DNA of 13,097 nucleotides from an uncultured Pseudomonadota bacterium (GTDB taxonomy: Bacteria > Pseudomonadota > Alphaproteobacteria > RF32 > CAG-239), in the NCBI GenBank assembly GCA_902795745.1, contig CADBMG010000121.1, forward strand, positions 1 through 13,097. Reading direction: 5' to 3'. This document shows, piece by piece, positions 1 through 6,584 of the stretch; positions within the stretch are counted from its first letter, which is position 1, and every line of letters begins with the position of its first letter. The notes beneath the pieces were generated by a model that was not told the origin of the DNA, did not search any database, and saw nothing but the letters and a program-made list of their open reading frames with translations. The position numbers and the translations under genes are program-made.

Positions 1-80
1 ATAAAATAAACAATCGCAAAATCGCTCAGCTTTTGTTTGACCTTATGGAGCAAAACGCTCATACATCAAGCAAAGAATAA
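1..80 (+). CDS. Possible 3' end of an unidentified gene cut by the window edge
   Basis: A plus-strand frame is open from the window edge and stops with TAA at 78-80. About 25 codons are visible; the end reads like an amphipathic helix (IAQLLFDLMEQ) followed by a polar tail (NAHTSSKE). Composition resembles the neighbouring genes, and the frame would converge on lexA. It is too short to assign a family, and a 25-codon open stretch can occur by chance in AT-rich DNA. Confidence 0.4.
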   Translation, partial: KINNRKIAQLLFDLMEQNAHTSSKE

Positions 81-131
81 GGTATTGAAAATAAAAGATA
101 CATTTCACTTGATGTGTTACGTTAATATCAG

Positions 132-788
132 CTAGGAATATTTACGGATGATACCGGAAAGAACGCCCTGAATTTTTACTCGTTCCGCAGGTAGAGTCCG
201 TGTTTGATAATCTTTATTACACGGAATGAGATGTACCAACTGATTATCTTTTTTCAAAACTTTTAGCGTTGCATCTTGATTGTCCACCAGAGCCACGACA
301 ATTTTACCGTTTTCTGCGTGTTCTTGGCGGCGGATAATTGCTGTATCTCCGTCCATAATGCCGGCATCTATCATTGAATCGCCTTCTATTTTCAGGGCAT
401 AATATTGTCCCAGAGAAACCATATCAAAAGGCACAGATATAGTTTGCGTTTCGTCGGCAATTGCCTCGATCGGTGTTCCGGCTGCGATTTTACCGTAAAG
501 AGGAATAATAGCATTAGCATTCATCAAAGCCTGTTCGCGTTTTTTTTCTTCGTCAATCACCGCTTGCGGTTTGAACTTAGGCAGACGAACTACTTCTAAG
601 GCACGTGCCTTATGCGGCATTCGGCGAATAAAGTTACGTTCTTCAAGCGAGATTATTAAAGCATGAATACCTGATTTTGATTTTAAACCGATGGCATCTT
701 TCATTTCGTCAAAAGAAGGACATTGCCCAGTTTCGCGATTGACTTTATTGATATACATTAAAAGATTGTATTGTTTTTGAGTAAGCAT
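132..788 (-). CDS. lexA: LexA, SOS-response repressor and self-cleaving serine protease
   Basis: LexA represses DNA-damage genes by binding SOS boxes and inactivates itself by autocleavage when RecA filaments form. The 218-residue protein has an N-terminal winged-helix DNA-binding domain (about 1-70, starting MLTQKQYNLL), a linker, and a C-terminal S24 peptidase domain. The scissile Ala103-Gly104 bond lies in KIAAGTP. The catalytic Ser138 is in EGDSMI and Lys176 is in DATLKVL, so the Ser-Lys dyad is intact. The start is set by an AAGGG ribosome site six bases upstream (795-799 on the plus strand). The gene is monocistronic as far as seen and carries its own SOS box over the promoter, implying autoregulation. 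The length is slightly greater than that of E. coli LexA (202 residues), within the range of alphaproteobacterial forms. Confidence 0.97.
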   Translation of the reverse strand: MLTQKQYNLLMYINKVNRETGQCPSFDEMKDAIGLKSKSGIHALIISLEERNFIRRMPHKARALEVVRLPKFKPQAVIDEEKKREQALMNANAIIPLYGKIAAGTPIEAIADETQTISVPFDMVSLGQYYALKIEGDSMIDAGIMDGDTAIIRRQEHAENGKIVVALVDNQDATLKVLKKDNQLVHLIPCNKDYQTRTLPAERVKIQGVLSGIIRKYS

Positions 789-809
789 ATTTTTCCCTTT
801 TCAGATTTT

Positions 810-824
810 GTTCTAGTTTAGTTC
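810..824 (-). promoter_or_regulatory. LexA operator (alphaproteobacterial SOS box)
   Basis: The plus strand reads GTTCTAGTTTAGTTC, an exact GTTC-N7-GTTC direct repeat, which is the known alphaproteobacterial SOS box. It lies 22 bases upstream of the lexA ATG and covers the predicted -10 box, so bound LexA should block its own promoter. Confidence 0.9.
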
Positions 825-844
825 TGTAAAATTCATCTTGTCAA
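815..844 (-). promoter_or_regulatory. lexA promoter
   Basis: On the minus strand a perfect TTGACA -35 box (839-844) is followed after 18 bases by TAAACT (815-820) as -10. The expected start near 808 would leave a leader of about 20 bases that still contains the AAGGG ribosome site. The -10 lies inside the SOS box. Confidence 0.75.
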
Positions 845-1046
845 GAAAAAAATAAATATTCACGTTTCCAACAAAGATTTTTTACATCCACATAAGAAAG
901 TGTAAGAATAAACTCGGATTCTGATTTTTTTGTGGGACATATGTTGTGTAAGTAATTATATTAATAAGAGTAAAAAACATTTTTTTTAAAAATGCGGTTG
1001 ATAATTACTATTCTAAAGCTGTAATTTAATAAAAACAACCGTACAA

Positions 1047-1063
1047 ACAATACATTGTATAGT
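1047..1063. promoter_or_regulatory. 17-bp near-palindrome, possible operator
   Basis: The sequence ACAATACATTGTATAGT pairs at 7 of 8 positions around a central T. It lies about 25 bases upstream of the ATG at 1088 and immediately ahead of a weak -10-like TATTAA (1064-1069). The position suits a repressor site, but AT-rich palindromes also arise by chance and no matching copy was noticed elsewhere in the window. Confidence 0.25.
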
Positions 1064-1087
1064 TATTAATACAGATGGAGATATTTA

Positions 1088-1257
1088 ATGACACAACAAA
1101 ACAAAGCGCATAGTGCAAGGTGACGGCTTGTGACTATTGCATGCAATATATGTTGGCAGAAACAAAACAGCAACCGGTTTTGGATGGGGATGATGAAAAA
1201 TTACTGAGTTTATATCATCGCATAAAAAGCAATAATTTACGCCGTTTATTCCTCTAA
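1088..1257 (+). pseudogene. Small open frame apparently broken by a -1 shift
   Basis: A GGAG ribosome site (1077-1080), seven bases ahead of an ATG at 1088, starts an 11-codon frame (MTQQNKAHSAR) ending in TGA at 1121-1123. The -1 frame is already open from 1114 and continues through TACDYCMQYMLAE to a TAA at 1255-1257, giving a joined product of about 56 residues. The downstream part has no ribosome site of its own at any ATG or GTG. The best reading is one small protein with a single missing base, from mutation or sequence error; a programmed -1 shift is less likely because no slippery heptamer is seen. The product contains a C-x2-C pair (CDYC) and resembles no family I can name. Confidence 0.4.
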
Positions 1258-1279
1258 CTATTAGAAAATATTTAGTTAC

Positions 1280-1313
1280 AAAAAATGCAGGAAATACTTT
1301 ATTTCCTGCATTT
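1280..1313 (-). terminator. Rho-independent terminator of hup
   Basis: A perfect 14-bp stem (1283-1296 with 1300-1313) encloses a three-base loop. On the minus strand the stem runs directly into a T tract (complement of the A run at 1280-1285), 22 bases past the hup stop. On the plus strand the tract is weaker (TTTGATTTT) but could also end the small open frame. Confidence 0.85.
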
Positions 1314-1334
1314 GATTTTGCATACGAACAGCAA

Positions 1335-1616
1335 TTATTTTTTGCTGTTAACGATATCTTGCAAAGTTTTACCGGCCTTAAACTTAGCTACTTTACGTGC
1401 CGGAACTTTAATTTCCTGACGTGTGCGCGGATTAATAGCGGTTGTTGCAGCTCTCTTTGAAGTTGTAAATATGCCGAAACCAACCAAACGAACATCGTGT
1501 CCGGATTTCAAAGTATTTTCAACAGAAGCAATAAACGCATCCAAAGCCTTAGCAGCATCAATTTTGGTTAAACCCGAAATATCAGACATGCTGTCAATTA
1601 AATCACTTTTATTCAT
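1335..1616 (-). CDS. hup: HU-family nucleoid DNA-binding protein
   Basis: HU is a small dimeric protein that bends DNA and compacts the nucleoid. The 93-residue product begins MNKSDLIDSM, as HU proteins typically do, has the core VRLVGFGIF, and carries the DNA-grasping arm with NPRT, where Pro63 is the intercalating proline. The C-terminal VAKFKAGKTL is also typical. I place the start at 1616 rather than the longer in-frame ATG at 1631: the inner ATG has AGGA seven bases upstream, gives the family length, and matches the conserved N-terminus. The five extra codons of the longer form contain that ribosome site. The gene has its own promoter and terminator. HU rather than IHF is favoured by the short C-terminus and the NPRT arm. 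Confidence 0.95.
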   Translation of the reverse strand: MNKSDLIDSMSDISGLTKIDAAKALDAFIASVENTLKSGHDVRLVGFGIFTTSKRAATTAINPRTRQEIKVPARKVAKFKAGKTLQDIVNSKK

Positions 1617-1670
1617 ATTATTTTCCTTCATGGTTTATATTGCAAAACGAGAACAATCTTCTCGGGAAGC

Positions 1671-1700
1671 AATGTAATATGATATTTTAAGGATTGTCAA
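1671..1700 (-). promoter_or_regulatory. hup promoter
   Basis: On the minus strand a perfect TTGACA (1695-1700) is followed after 18 bases by TACATT (1671-1676). The expected start is near 1664, at the outer base of a small hairpin (CGAGAA/TTCTCG, 1648-1664), so the transcript could begin with a stem-loop. Confidence 0.55.
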
Positions 1701-1780
1701 ATAAAAAAACGTCAAAATGCCGATTTTTAAGCCTTAAAAGCTATTTTTTATAACAAATTGTGTGTCTTTGGGATTGATAT

Positions 1781-1809
1781 TTGACAATATAGGCAGATTT
1801 GGATAAGAT
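1781..1809 (+). promoter_or_regulatory. Promoter of the MORN-like lipoprotein gene
   Basis: TTGACA (1781-1786), a 17-base spacer and TAAGAT (1804-1809) make a good sigma-70 type promoter. The predicted start near 1816 leaves a leader of about 20 bases that includes the strong GAGGAG ribosome site (1825-1830). Confidence 0.7.
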
Positions 1810-1836
1810 TAGCATGATTTTTATGAGGAGAAAACA

Positions 1837-2391
1837 ATGAGAATCGGCTACGCAATAATTTTTACCGCCTTAATCGTTTCAGCTTGCGGCGAATCCGATC
1901 GTTCGGAAATATACAATGAAAATAATACCAGTGTTGTAAACGGCATTGTTTATAATATCAACGAAAAGCCCATCAACGGTTTATATCGCACTTATTATGC
2001 CAACGGAAACTTGAAAATGGAAGTTGATAGTCGTGAAGGTTTACCTAATGGTGTGGGAAAATTTTATGATGAGGAAGGCAACCTGATGTTTCAGGGTGTG
2101 TTTGCCAACGGAAAACTTGACGGACCGATGTATCAATATTATCCGGACGGCTCGGTTCATAACGAGATGAATTACAGTGGCGGTGTTTATGACGGAACGC
2201 AAAAAGTATACGATAAAAACGGAGAGCAGACTGTTGAGATTGTTTATGATCACGGAAAGCCGGTGAGCGGAGTTGTTATGTTTGGCAAAACCAAGCTGGA
2301 ACTATCGGAAGACGAGCTGAACTCACTTGCCGCATCCTTATATGAAGATAAAGAAACGGAACAGAAGGAAGAATCATCGGCAAAAAAATAG
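1837..2391 (+). CDS. Lipoprotein with MORN-like (YwqK-type) repeats
   Basis: The 184-residue product starts with a short lipoprotein signal peptide whose lipobox VSAC gives Cys17 as the lipidated residue, so the mature protein should be membrane-anchored outside the cytoplasm. From about 46 to 140 it has four MORN-like units of the form G-x-Y/F-x-x-Y/F-x-x-x-G, visible as GLYRTYYANGNLK, GKFYDEEGNL, YQYYPDGSV and KVYDKNGE. The C-terminus (155-184) is charged and glutamate/lysine rich. Databases often call this repeat type 'YwqK antitoxin-like', but no toxin partner is nearby and an export signal argues against a cytoplasmic antitoxin. The repeats probably mediate protein or envelope contact; the actual function is unknown. 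A promoter and a GAGGAG ribosome site support expression. The stop codon directly abuts that of ddl. Confidence 0.85.
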   Translation: MRIGYAIIFTALIVSACGESDRSEIYNENNTSVVNGIVYNINEKPINGLYRTYYANGNLKMEVDSREGLPNGVGKFYDEEGNLMFQGVFANGKLDGPMYQYYPDGSVHNEMNYSGGVYDGTQKVYDKNGEQTVEIVYDHGKPVSGVVMFGKTKLELSEDELNSLAASLYEDKETEQKEESSAKK

Positions 2392-3303
2392 TTATCTGCG
2401 CCGATACGCAGCATTTTCAACTAATTTTGCACATAAATCGGCAAACGAAATTCCAATATATTTTGCTTGTTCGGGCACCAGTGATAATGCCGTCATTCCC
2501 GGATTTGTGTTAATCTCCAAGAATACAACACCATCATTCGGATTATAACGAAAATCGCAACGCGACAACATATTGCATTCCAAAGCTTTATGCATGATTT
2601 GCGCGTATTCGAGGCAGGTCTTGGTTATATCTGCCGGTAAATCTGCCGGTAAAATATGTTGCGTTTTGCCTTTGGTATATTTAGCTTCATAGTCGTAAAA
2701 TTGATTTGTTGATTTCAGTTCCGTTACTACGGAAGATTTGCCCTCCAAACACATAACTGTTAACTCACGACCGGCGATGTAATCTTCGACCAAAACAGGT
2801 AAATTTAAATCATCATAGGCGACTTTTTTGGCATCATCTGCGGTTTTTACCACAAATACGCCAACGCTTGAACCGTCGGAAACCGGTTTAACAACATGGG
2901 GATGCATCGCTAATGTATCTTTTCTTATTAAGTATTCTCCGGCACTCATTACCTGACTGTCGGCAACTTTTACACCGTTATGCTTGGCAATCAGTTTGCA
3001 TAACTGTTTATCCATACCGATAGCAGATGCTTTAAGACCTGAATGAGTGTAAGGTATTTGCAACATATCCAAAAAACCTTGAACTTCCCCGTCCTCGCCC
3101 CAATTGCCGTAAAGTCCGTTATAAACAACTTCCGGTTTTTCTTTACGCAATACATCAATAAATTCGTTTATATCGGTTAGATTATGCTCAACAACAGTAT
3201 ATCCTTTGCTTTTTAGAGCATCGGAAATATCATTTTTACTGCCGACACTGACATCTCGTTCGGCCGAGAAACCTCCGTAAAGTAATAAAACTTTTTTTGA
3301 CAT
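2392..3303 (-). CDS. ddl: D-alanine--D-alanine ligase
   Basis: Ddl joins two D-alanines using ATP, making the dipeptide end of the peptidoglycan precursor in the cytoplasm. The 303-residue length fits the family (306 in E. coli DdlB). Visible ATP-grasp signatures are GGFSAERDVS with Glu15, KPVSDGSSVGV (Lys139 and the serine loop), the substrate loop FYDYEAKY (Lys208, Tyr209), Arg248, and EINTNPGMTALSLVP with Glu263, Asn265 and Ser274. One departure is Tyr65 where the conserved LHG histidine (His63 in DdlB) would be, giving LYG. An AGGA ribosome site precedes the ATG. In many bacteria ddl sits among mur and fts genes; here it stands alone between a lipoprotein gene and a divergent DUF3108 operon. 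Confidence 0.96.
   Translation of the reverse strand: MSKKVLLLYGGFSAERDVSVGSKNDISDALKSKGYTVVEHNLTDINEFIDVLRKEKPEVVYNGLYGNWGEDGEVQGFLDMLQIPYTHSGLKASAIGMDKQLCKLIAKHNGVKVADSQVMSAGEYLIRKDTLAMHPHVVKPVSDGSSVGVFVVKTADDAKKVAYDDLNLPVLVEDYIAGRELTVMCLEGKSSVVTELKSTNQFYDYEAKYTKGKTQHILPADLPADITKTCLEYAQIMHKALECNMLSRCDFRYNPNDGVVFLEINTNPGMTALSLVPEQAKYIGISFADLCAKLVENAAYRRR
2396..2411. terminator. Short hairpin at the convergent lipoprotein/ddl junction
   Basis: CTGCG and CGCAG flank a six-base loop just past the lipoprotein stop, inside the last ddl codons, followed on the plus strand by CATTTTC. The stem is only five pairs and the T run is poor, so this would be a weak terminator at best. It is the only hairpin seen at a junction with no intergenic space. 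Confidence 0.25.
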
Positions 3304-3322
3304 TCATTTTTTCCTTTATAAT
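3297..3322 (+). promoter_or_regulatory. Possible promoter of the DUF3108-trhP-miaA operon
   Basis: A perfect TATAAT lies at 3317-3322 and a perfect TTGACA at 3297-3302, but the spacer is only 14 bases, short of the usual 16-18. The -10 box is in the right place to give a leader of about 40 bases before the ATG at 3369; the -35 overlaps the first bases of ddl. Confidence 0.4.
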
Positions 3323-3368
3323 CTGAAATTTTCTGTTATTGTAGGAGCAATTGTTTAAGGATTGGCTA

Positions 3369-4133
3369 ATGAAAAAAATATGTTTTTTAGTTTTTTACGG
3401 AGTTTTTATGGGTTCGACAGCGCAGGCTTTGCAGGTAACACATCATCTTGATACCACAATCGGTATTTTCAATGCGTGTGCGGAAACATTTACCTATAAG
3501 TTCTATAACGATAGGGATTATGATATAAAAACCTCGGTTTACACCAAAGGAACTTTTGGTGCGTTATATCCGTTTAAATCGCAATATCACTCTATCGGAA
3601 CTTTTTCGGGGAGTAATTTTAAACCGCAAAGCTACTACCAAGAAGCAAAATCGCGTTTTAACAATCGCACTAAGGAGATTTTTTATCAAGACGGAGTGAC
3701 GCAATATCGTATCAGTACAAAAAATGATGAACGCGTAAAATATGAGTGTAAACTCAACAATAAATATCAAAGTTCTAATGATTTATTGACTACATTTGCC
3801 AAGTTGACGCATCAGATAATGCAAACCGGTAAGTGTGATTTTGACGGCTATTCTTATAATGGCAAGCGTTATTCTCGTTCCACGGTCAAAACTATCGGTA
3901 CGGAAAAATTAAAAACACCTTATTTCAGCGGAAAAGCCATTAAGTGCAGTTACAAAATGGAAATACTGGATGATGCCTCTGCTAAGTTTATACTCGACGG
4001 TAAAAAGCCGGTTTACTTTTGGGTGATGCGCGATGAACAAACAGATGCTCCGTTTATTGCCCGCATATTGGTAGAATCAACTCCATTGGGACAATTAGAA
4101 TCATTGACAACGAAAATTGAGGTTAAAAAATAA
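3369..4133 (+). CDS. Exported DUF3108 family protein
   Basis: The 254-residue product has a signal peptide (MKKICFLVFYGVFMGSTAQA) with a probable cleavage after Ala20, so it should be periplasmic. The mature part resembles DUF3108: an N-terminal strand pair around YKFYNDRDYDIKTSVYTKG, then FGALYPFKSQYHSIGTFSG and a following P-x-x-Y (PQSYYQ), and a C-terminal section ending PFIARILVESTPLGQLES, typical of the family. Several cysteines (in NACAET, YECKL, GKCDF, IKCSY) could form disulfides. The start is placed at the ATG at 3369, with AAGGA seven bases upstream, rather than the in-frame TTG at 3351, whose AGGAG is only three bases away and which would put charged residues ahead of the signal peptide. 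Its stop overlaps the trhP start by one base. The family's biochemical role is not established. Confidence 0.8.
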   Translation: MKKICFLVFYGVFMGSTAQALQVTHHLDTTIGIFNACAETFTYKFYNDRDYDIKTSVYTKGTFGALYPFKSQYHSIGTFSGSNFKPQSYYQEAKSRFNNRTKEIFYQDGVTQYRISTKNDERVKYECKLNNKYQSSNDLLTTFAKLTHQIMQTGKCDFDGYSYNGKRYSRSTVKTIGTEKLKTPYFSGKAIKCSYKMEILDDASAKFILDGKKPVYFWVMRDEQTDAPFIARILVESTPLGQLESLTTKIEVKK

Positions 4134-5542
4134 TGAAAAAAGCAGAACTTCTTCTTCCTGCCGGTTCACTGATTAAGCTTAAAACCGCCATTTTATATGG
4201 AGCAGATGCGGTTTATGCCGGCACACCGGATATGAGCTTACGTACACAATCAAAATTCACGTTGGAAGATTTGAAAGAGGGAATAGATTTTGTGCATGCG
4301 CACGGCAAAAAAATTTATTTAACGCTCAATTTATATATTCATAACGAAGAAGCGGAAAAGTTGCCCCAATTTGTGCAAACATTGCGGGAGTTGCAACCTG
4401 ACGGAGTGTTGGTAGCTGATCCGGGAGTGTTTTATTATTTGCAACAGCATGCACCGGAATTGAAGCGTTTTGTTTCCACCCAAGCCAATATTTGTTCGGG
4501 GCAGACGGTAAAATTCTGGCAATCTATGGGTGCAAGTTTGTGCGTTTTAGGCCGAGAAGTGACTTTTTCCGAAATGGCGCAAATCAGAGAGCAATGTCCG
4601 GATATTTTGCTGGAATGTTTTATTCACGGAGCAATGTGTATGTCTTATTCCGGCAGATGTCTGATTTCTAATTTTATGGCCGACCGCAGTGCCAACAAAG
4701 GAAAATGTGCACATTGCTGTCGGTGGCATTATAAAATGCATTTGCGCTTAAAAGACGGAACAATTAAAGAAATAGAATTAAATAAGGATAATGCGAAGGC
4801 ATTTGAATTTTTGTTGGAGGAAGAATTCCGTCCGGGCGAATATTACGAAATTGTTGAAGATGAACACGGAGGTTATTTACTTAACTCTAAAGATATGTGC
4901 TTGATGCCGCGCTTGAACGAGATTTTGGCTATCGGAATGGATTCGCTCAAAGTTGAAGGACGTAACAAAACAGAATATTACGCCGGTACGGTGGCACGGG
5001 CTTATCGCCAAGCTATTGATGATTGGTATAATAGTCCGGATACATGGGATTATCGCAAGTACATCGGTGATTTGTATGCTTTACAAAATCGCGGTTATTG
5101 TCTTGGATTTCATGATGGAAAACTTACCAACATCAGCCAAAATTATGAATATACCCGTACAATGGGGGAATGGTTATTTGCCGGTTCTATTATTGAGTGG
5201 CAGGGAGATGCGGCGATTTTTGAAGTGCGAAATTATATAAACAGCGGAGAAACAATAGAATTTTTAATCCCGCATACTATGAAAAATCTGCAATTAACTT
5301 TGAATGAATTTGAAGATGCGGATACAGGTGAAATAACTCCGCGCGTTTCTGCCGGACAAGGTAAAAAAATTCGTCTTAAACCGAATGTTTGGGGGAGTTC
5401 GATTACAAAGATCAAAGATTTGTTGCCACAATATGTTATTGCTCGTAAAAAACAGGAATTAAGTGGAGAAAACGCTGAAATGTATGCTCGCAAAAAAGAG
5501 GAATTTCAGCAATTGATAGAAGGTTGTCCGCTTGATGAATAG
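4133..5542 (+). CDS. trhP: U32-family tRNA hydroxylation protein (TrhP-like)
   Basis: The product belongs to peptidase family U32; members of this size (469 residues, compared with about 450 for E. coli YegQ) are TrhP proteins, which form 5-hydroxyuridine at tRNA wobble position 34 using prephenate as hydroxyl source. The N-terminal half is a barrel beginning with ELLLPAGSLIKLKTAILYGA. The U32 signature ECFIHGAMCMSYSGRCLIS lies at 161-179. Cys169, Cys176, Cys192/Cys196 (KCAHCCRW) and Cys256 (NSKDMC) are candidate iron-sulfur ligands. SLKVEGRNKTEYY follows, and the C-terminal barrel occupies about 340-440. UbiU and UbiV are much shorter, and RlhA is longer, so TrhP is the best fit. It overlaps the preceding DUF3108 gene through TAATG and overlaps miaA by eight bases, so translation is probably coupled. 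Confidence 0.85.
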   Translation: MKKAELLLPAGSLIKLKTAILYGADAVYAGTPDMSLRTQSKFTLEDLKEGIDFVHAHGKKIYLTLNLYIHNEEAEKLPQFVQTLRELQPDGVLVADPGVFYYLQQHAPELKRFVSTQANICSGQTVKFWQSMGASLCVLGREVTFSEMAQIREQCPDILLECFIHGAMCMSYSGRCLISNFMADRSANKGKCAHCCRWHYKMHLRLKDGTIKEIELNKDNAKAFEFLLEEEFRPGEYYEIVEDEHGGYLLNSKDMCLMPRLNEILAIGMDSLKVEGRNKTEYYAGTVARAYRQAIDDWYNSPDTWDYRKYIGDLYALQNRGYCLGFHDGKLTNISQNYEYTRTMGEWLFAGSIIEWQGDAAIFEVRNYINSGETIEFLIPHTMKNLQLTLNEFEDADTGEITPRVSAGQGKKIRLKPNVWGSSITKIKDLLPQYVIARKKQELSGENAEMYARKKEEFQQLIEGCPLDE

Positions 5543-6470
5543 CGACTTTCAAGAGCATCAGGTTTTAATAATTGCCGGTCCGACGGCGTCAGGTAAGTCG
5601 CGCTTGGCGATTGATGTTGCTCGAGCAAATAACGGCGTTATTATCAATTGTGATGCTATGCAGGTATATAAAGGAATCCCTGTTATTGCCGCAACTCCGA
5701 GTGAGGAGGAAAAAAATATGGCAGAACATCGATTGTTTGAAATTTATGATGTAGATAAGCATGGCAATGTAGTGGAATGGCTGGATTTATGTGTTGCGGA
5801 AATTAAACAAGTATGGAGCGCAAATAAACTGCCGATAGTGGTAGGAGGTACGGGAATGTATATTGATGCGCTGATTAACGGAGTTACCCCGATTCCGGAA
5901 GTGCCGCAAGAAATACGCAGTATGGTGCAGCAGCAAAGCCTAAACAATCTATACGAATATTTGCAACACAATGATTCTGTAATGGCTGATAAACTGCATC
6001 CTAACGACAAAACTCGCATTACACGAGCAGTTGAAATTATGCTTTTTACCGGCAAAAAACTTTCCGACTGGTACCAAGTTCCGCTCATCAAAAAATTGCC
6101 GCAAGCAAATTTTACGGTAGTTAAAATAGTTCCTTCAATTGATGAAATTGAACAGCGTTGTCGCTTGCGTCTTGATAAAATGGTATATGAACAGGGAGCT
6201 GTGGAGGAAGTGCAAAAAATAGCAAAGCTACATCTTGCAAACGATTTGCCGGCGATGAAAGCTCTTGGTGTTCCTGAATTACTGCAATACGTCAGAGGAG
6301 AAAAATCGCTTACTGAAGCTGTGACTTTGGCAAAATTGCATACGCGTCAATATGCCAAACGCCAACGTACATGGCTGAATAATAAATTGTCGGCGGCTCT
6401 GCAATTTAATGAATCTTATAATGGGCAAATCAATTACATAAACACAATTAAAAACATTTTAAAACAATAG
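5535..6470 (+). CDS. miaA: tRNA dimethylallyltransferase MiaA
   Basis: MiaA transfers a dimethylallyl group to N6 of A37 next to the anticodon of tRNAs reading UNN codons. The 311-residue product has the P-loop GPTASGKS (15-22), the INCDAMQVYKG segment with catalytic Asp40 (most homologues have Asp-Ser here; this one has Asp-Ala), GGTGMYIDALI (104-114), the RAVEI helix, and the C-terminal TRQYAKRQRTW signature. The ATG at 5535 is chosen; an in-frame TTG directly before it (5532) is better spaced from GAAGG (5519-5523), so that start is possible and adds one residue. It overlaps trhP by eight bases, placing two anticodon-loop modification enzymes in one transcript. No terminator is seen after it. 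Confidence 0.95.
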   Translation: MNSDFQEHQVLIIAGPTASGKSRLAIDVARANNGVIINCDAMQVYKGIPVIAATPSEEEKNMAEHRLFEIYDVDKHGNVVEWLDLCVAEIKQVWSANKLPIVVGGTGMYIDALINGVTPIPEVPQEIRSMVQQQSLNNLYEYLQHNDSVMADKLHPNDKTRITRAVEIMLFTGKKLSDWYQVPLIKKLPQANFTVVKIVPSIDEIEQRCRLRLDKMVYEQGAVEEVQKIAKLHLANDLPAMKALGVPELLQYVRGEKSLTEAVTLAKLHTRQYAKRQRTWLNNKLSAALQFNESYNGQINYINTIKNILKQ

Positions 6471-6510
6471 TATTTTTATCCTCTTTTACTTTGCCTTTTT
6501 GCGTTTTTTA

Positions 6511-6539
6511 TTGCAAATAAAATCATATAGGTTTATAGT
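6511..6539 (+). promoter_or_regulatory. lysS promoter
   Basis: TTGCAA (6511-6516), a 17-base spacer and TATAGT (6534-6539) give a reasonable sigma-70 type promoter with a leader of about 40 bases before the lysS ATG, keeping the AGGAA ribosome site (6572-6576) in the message. Read-through from miaA is also possible. Confidence 0.5.
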
Positions 6540-6584
6540 CGCAGACAGGTAAATTACAGATTTTATATAATAGGAAAATTAAAC

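Larger units (their letters stand above)
825..1334. other. Intergenic stretch between lexA and hup
   Basis: This AT-rich stretch holds the upstream edge of the lexA promoter, a 17-bp near-palindrome at 1047-1063, a probably frameshifted small open frame at 1088-1257, and the hup terminator at 1280-1313. Nothing is recognised in 845-1040: no intact gene with a ribosome site and no RNA gene. Confidence 0.5.

Noticed and set aside
63..115. Inverted repeat ACATCAAG/CTTGATGT downstream of lexA as a terminator
   Set aside because: The arms are eight bases and 37 bases apart with no adjacent T run. It may be chance; no convincing lexA terminator was found.
1114..1123. Programmed frameshift like that of prfB
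   Set aside because: AGG-TGA-C resembles the prfB site, but the +1 frame hits a stop three codons later. Only the -1 frame is open, and no slippery heptamer is present.
1617..1631. Longer HU start with five extra codons
   Set aside because: The extra codons contain the ribosome site of the inner ATG, and HU proteins begin at MNKSDLI.
1837..2391. Toxin-antitoxin system suggested by YwqK-like repeats
   Set aside because: The protein has a lipobox signal peptide and there is no adjacent toxin-like gene. The antitoxin label is only a database name for this repeat type.
5744..6091. 115-codon open frame antisense to miaA
   Set aside because: It lies wholly within MiaA coding sequence with no supporting signal.
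6542..6571. CAGACA and a consensus TATAAT just ahead of lysS
   Set aside because: The transcript would start near 6578, after the AGGAA ribosome site (6572-6576), leaving no usable leader. The promoter at 6511-6539 fits better.
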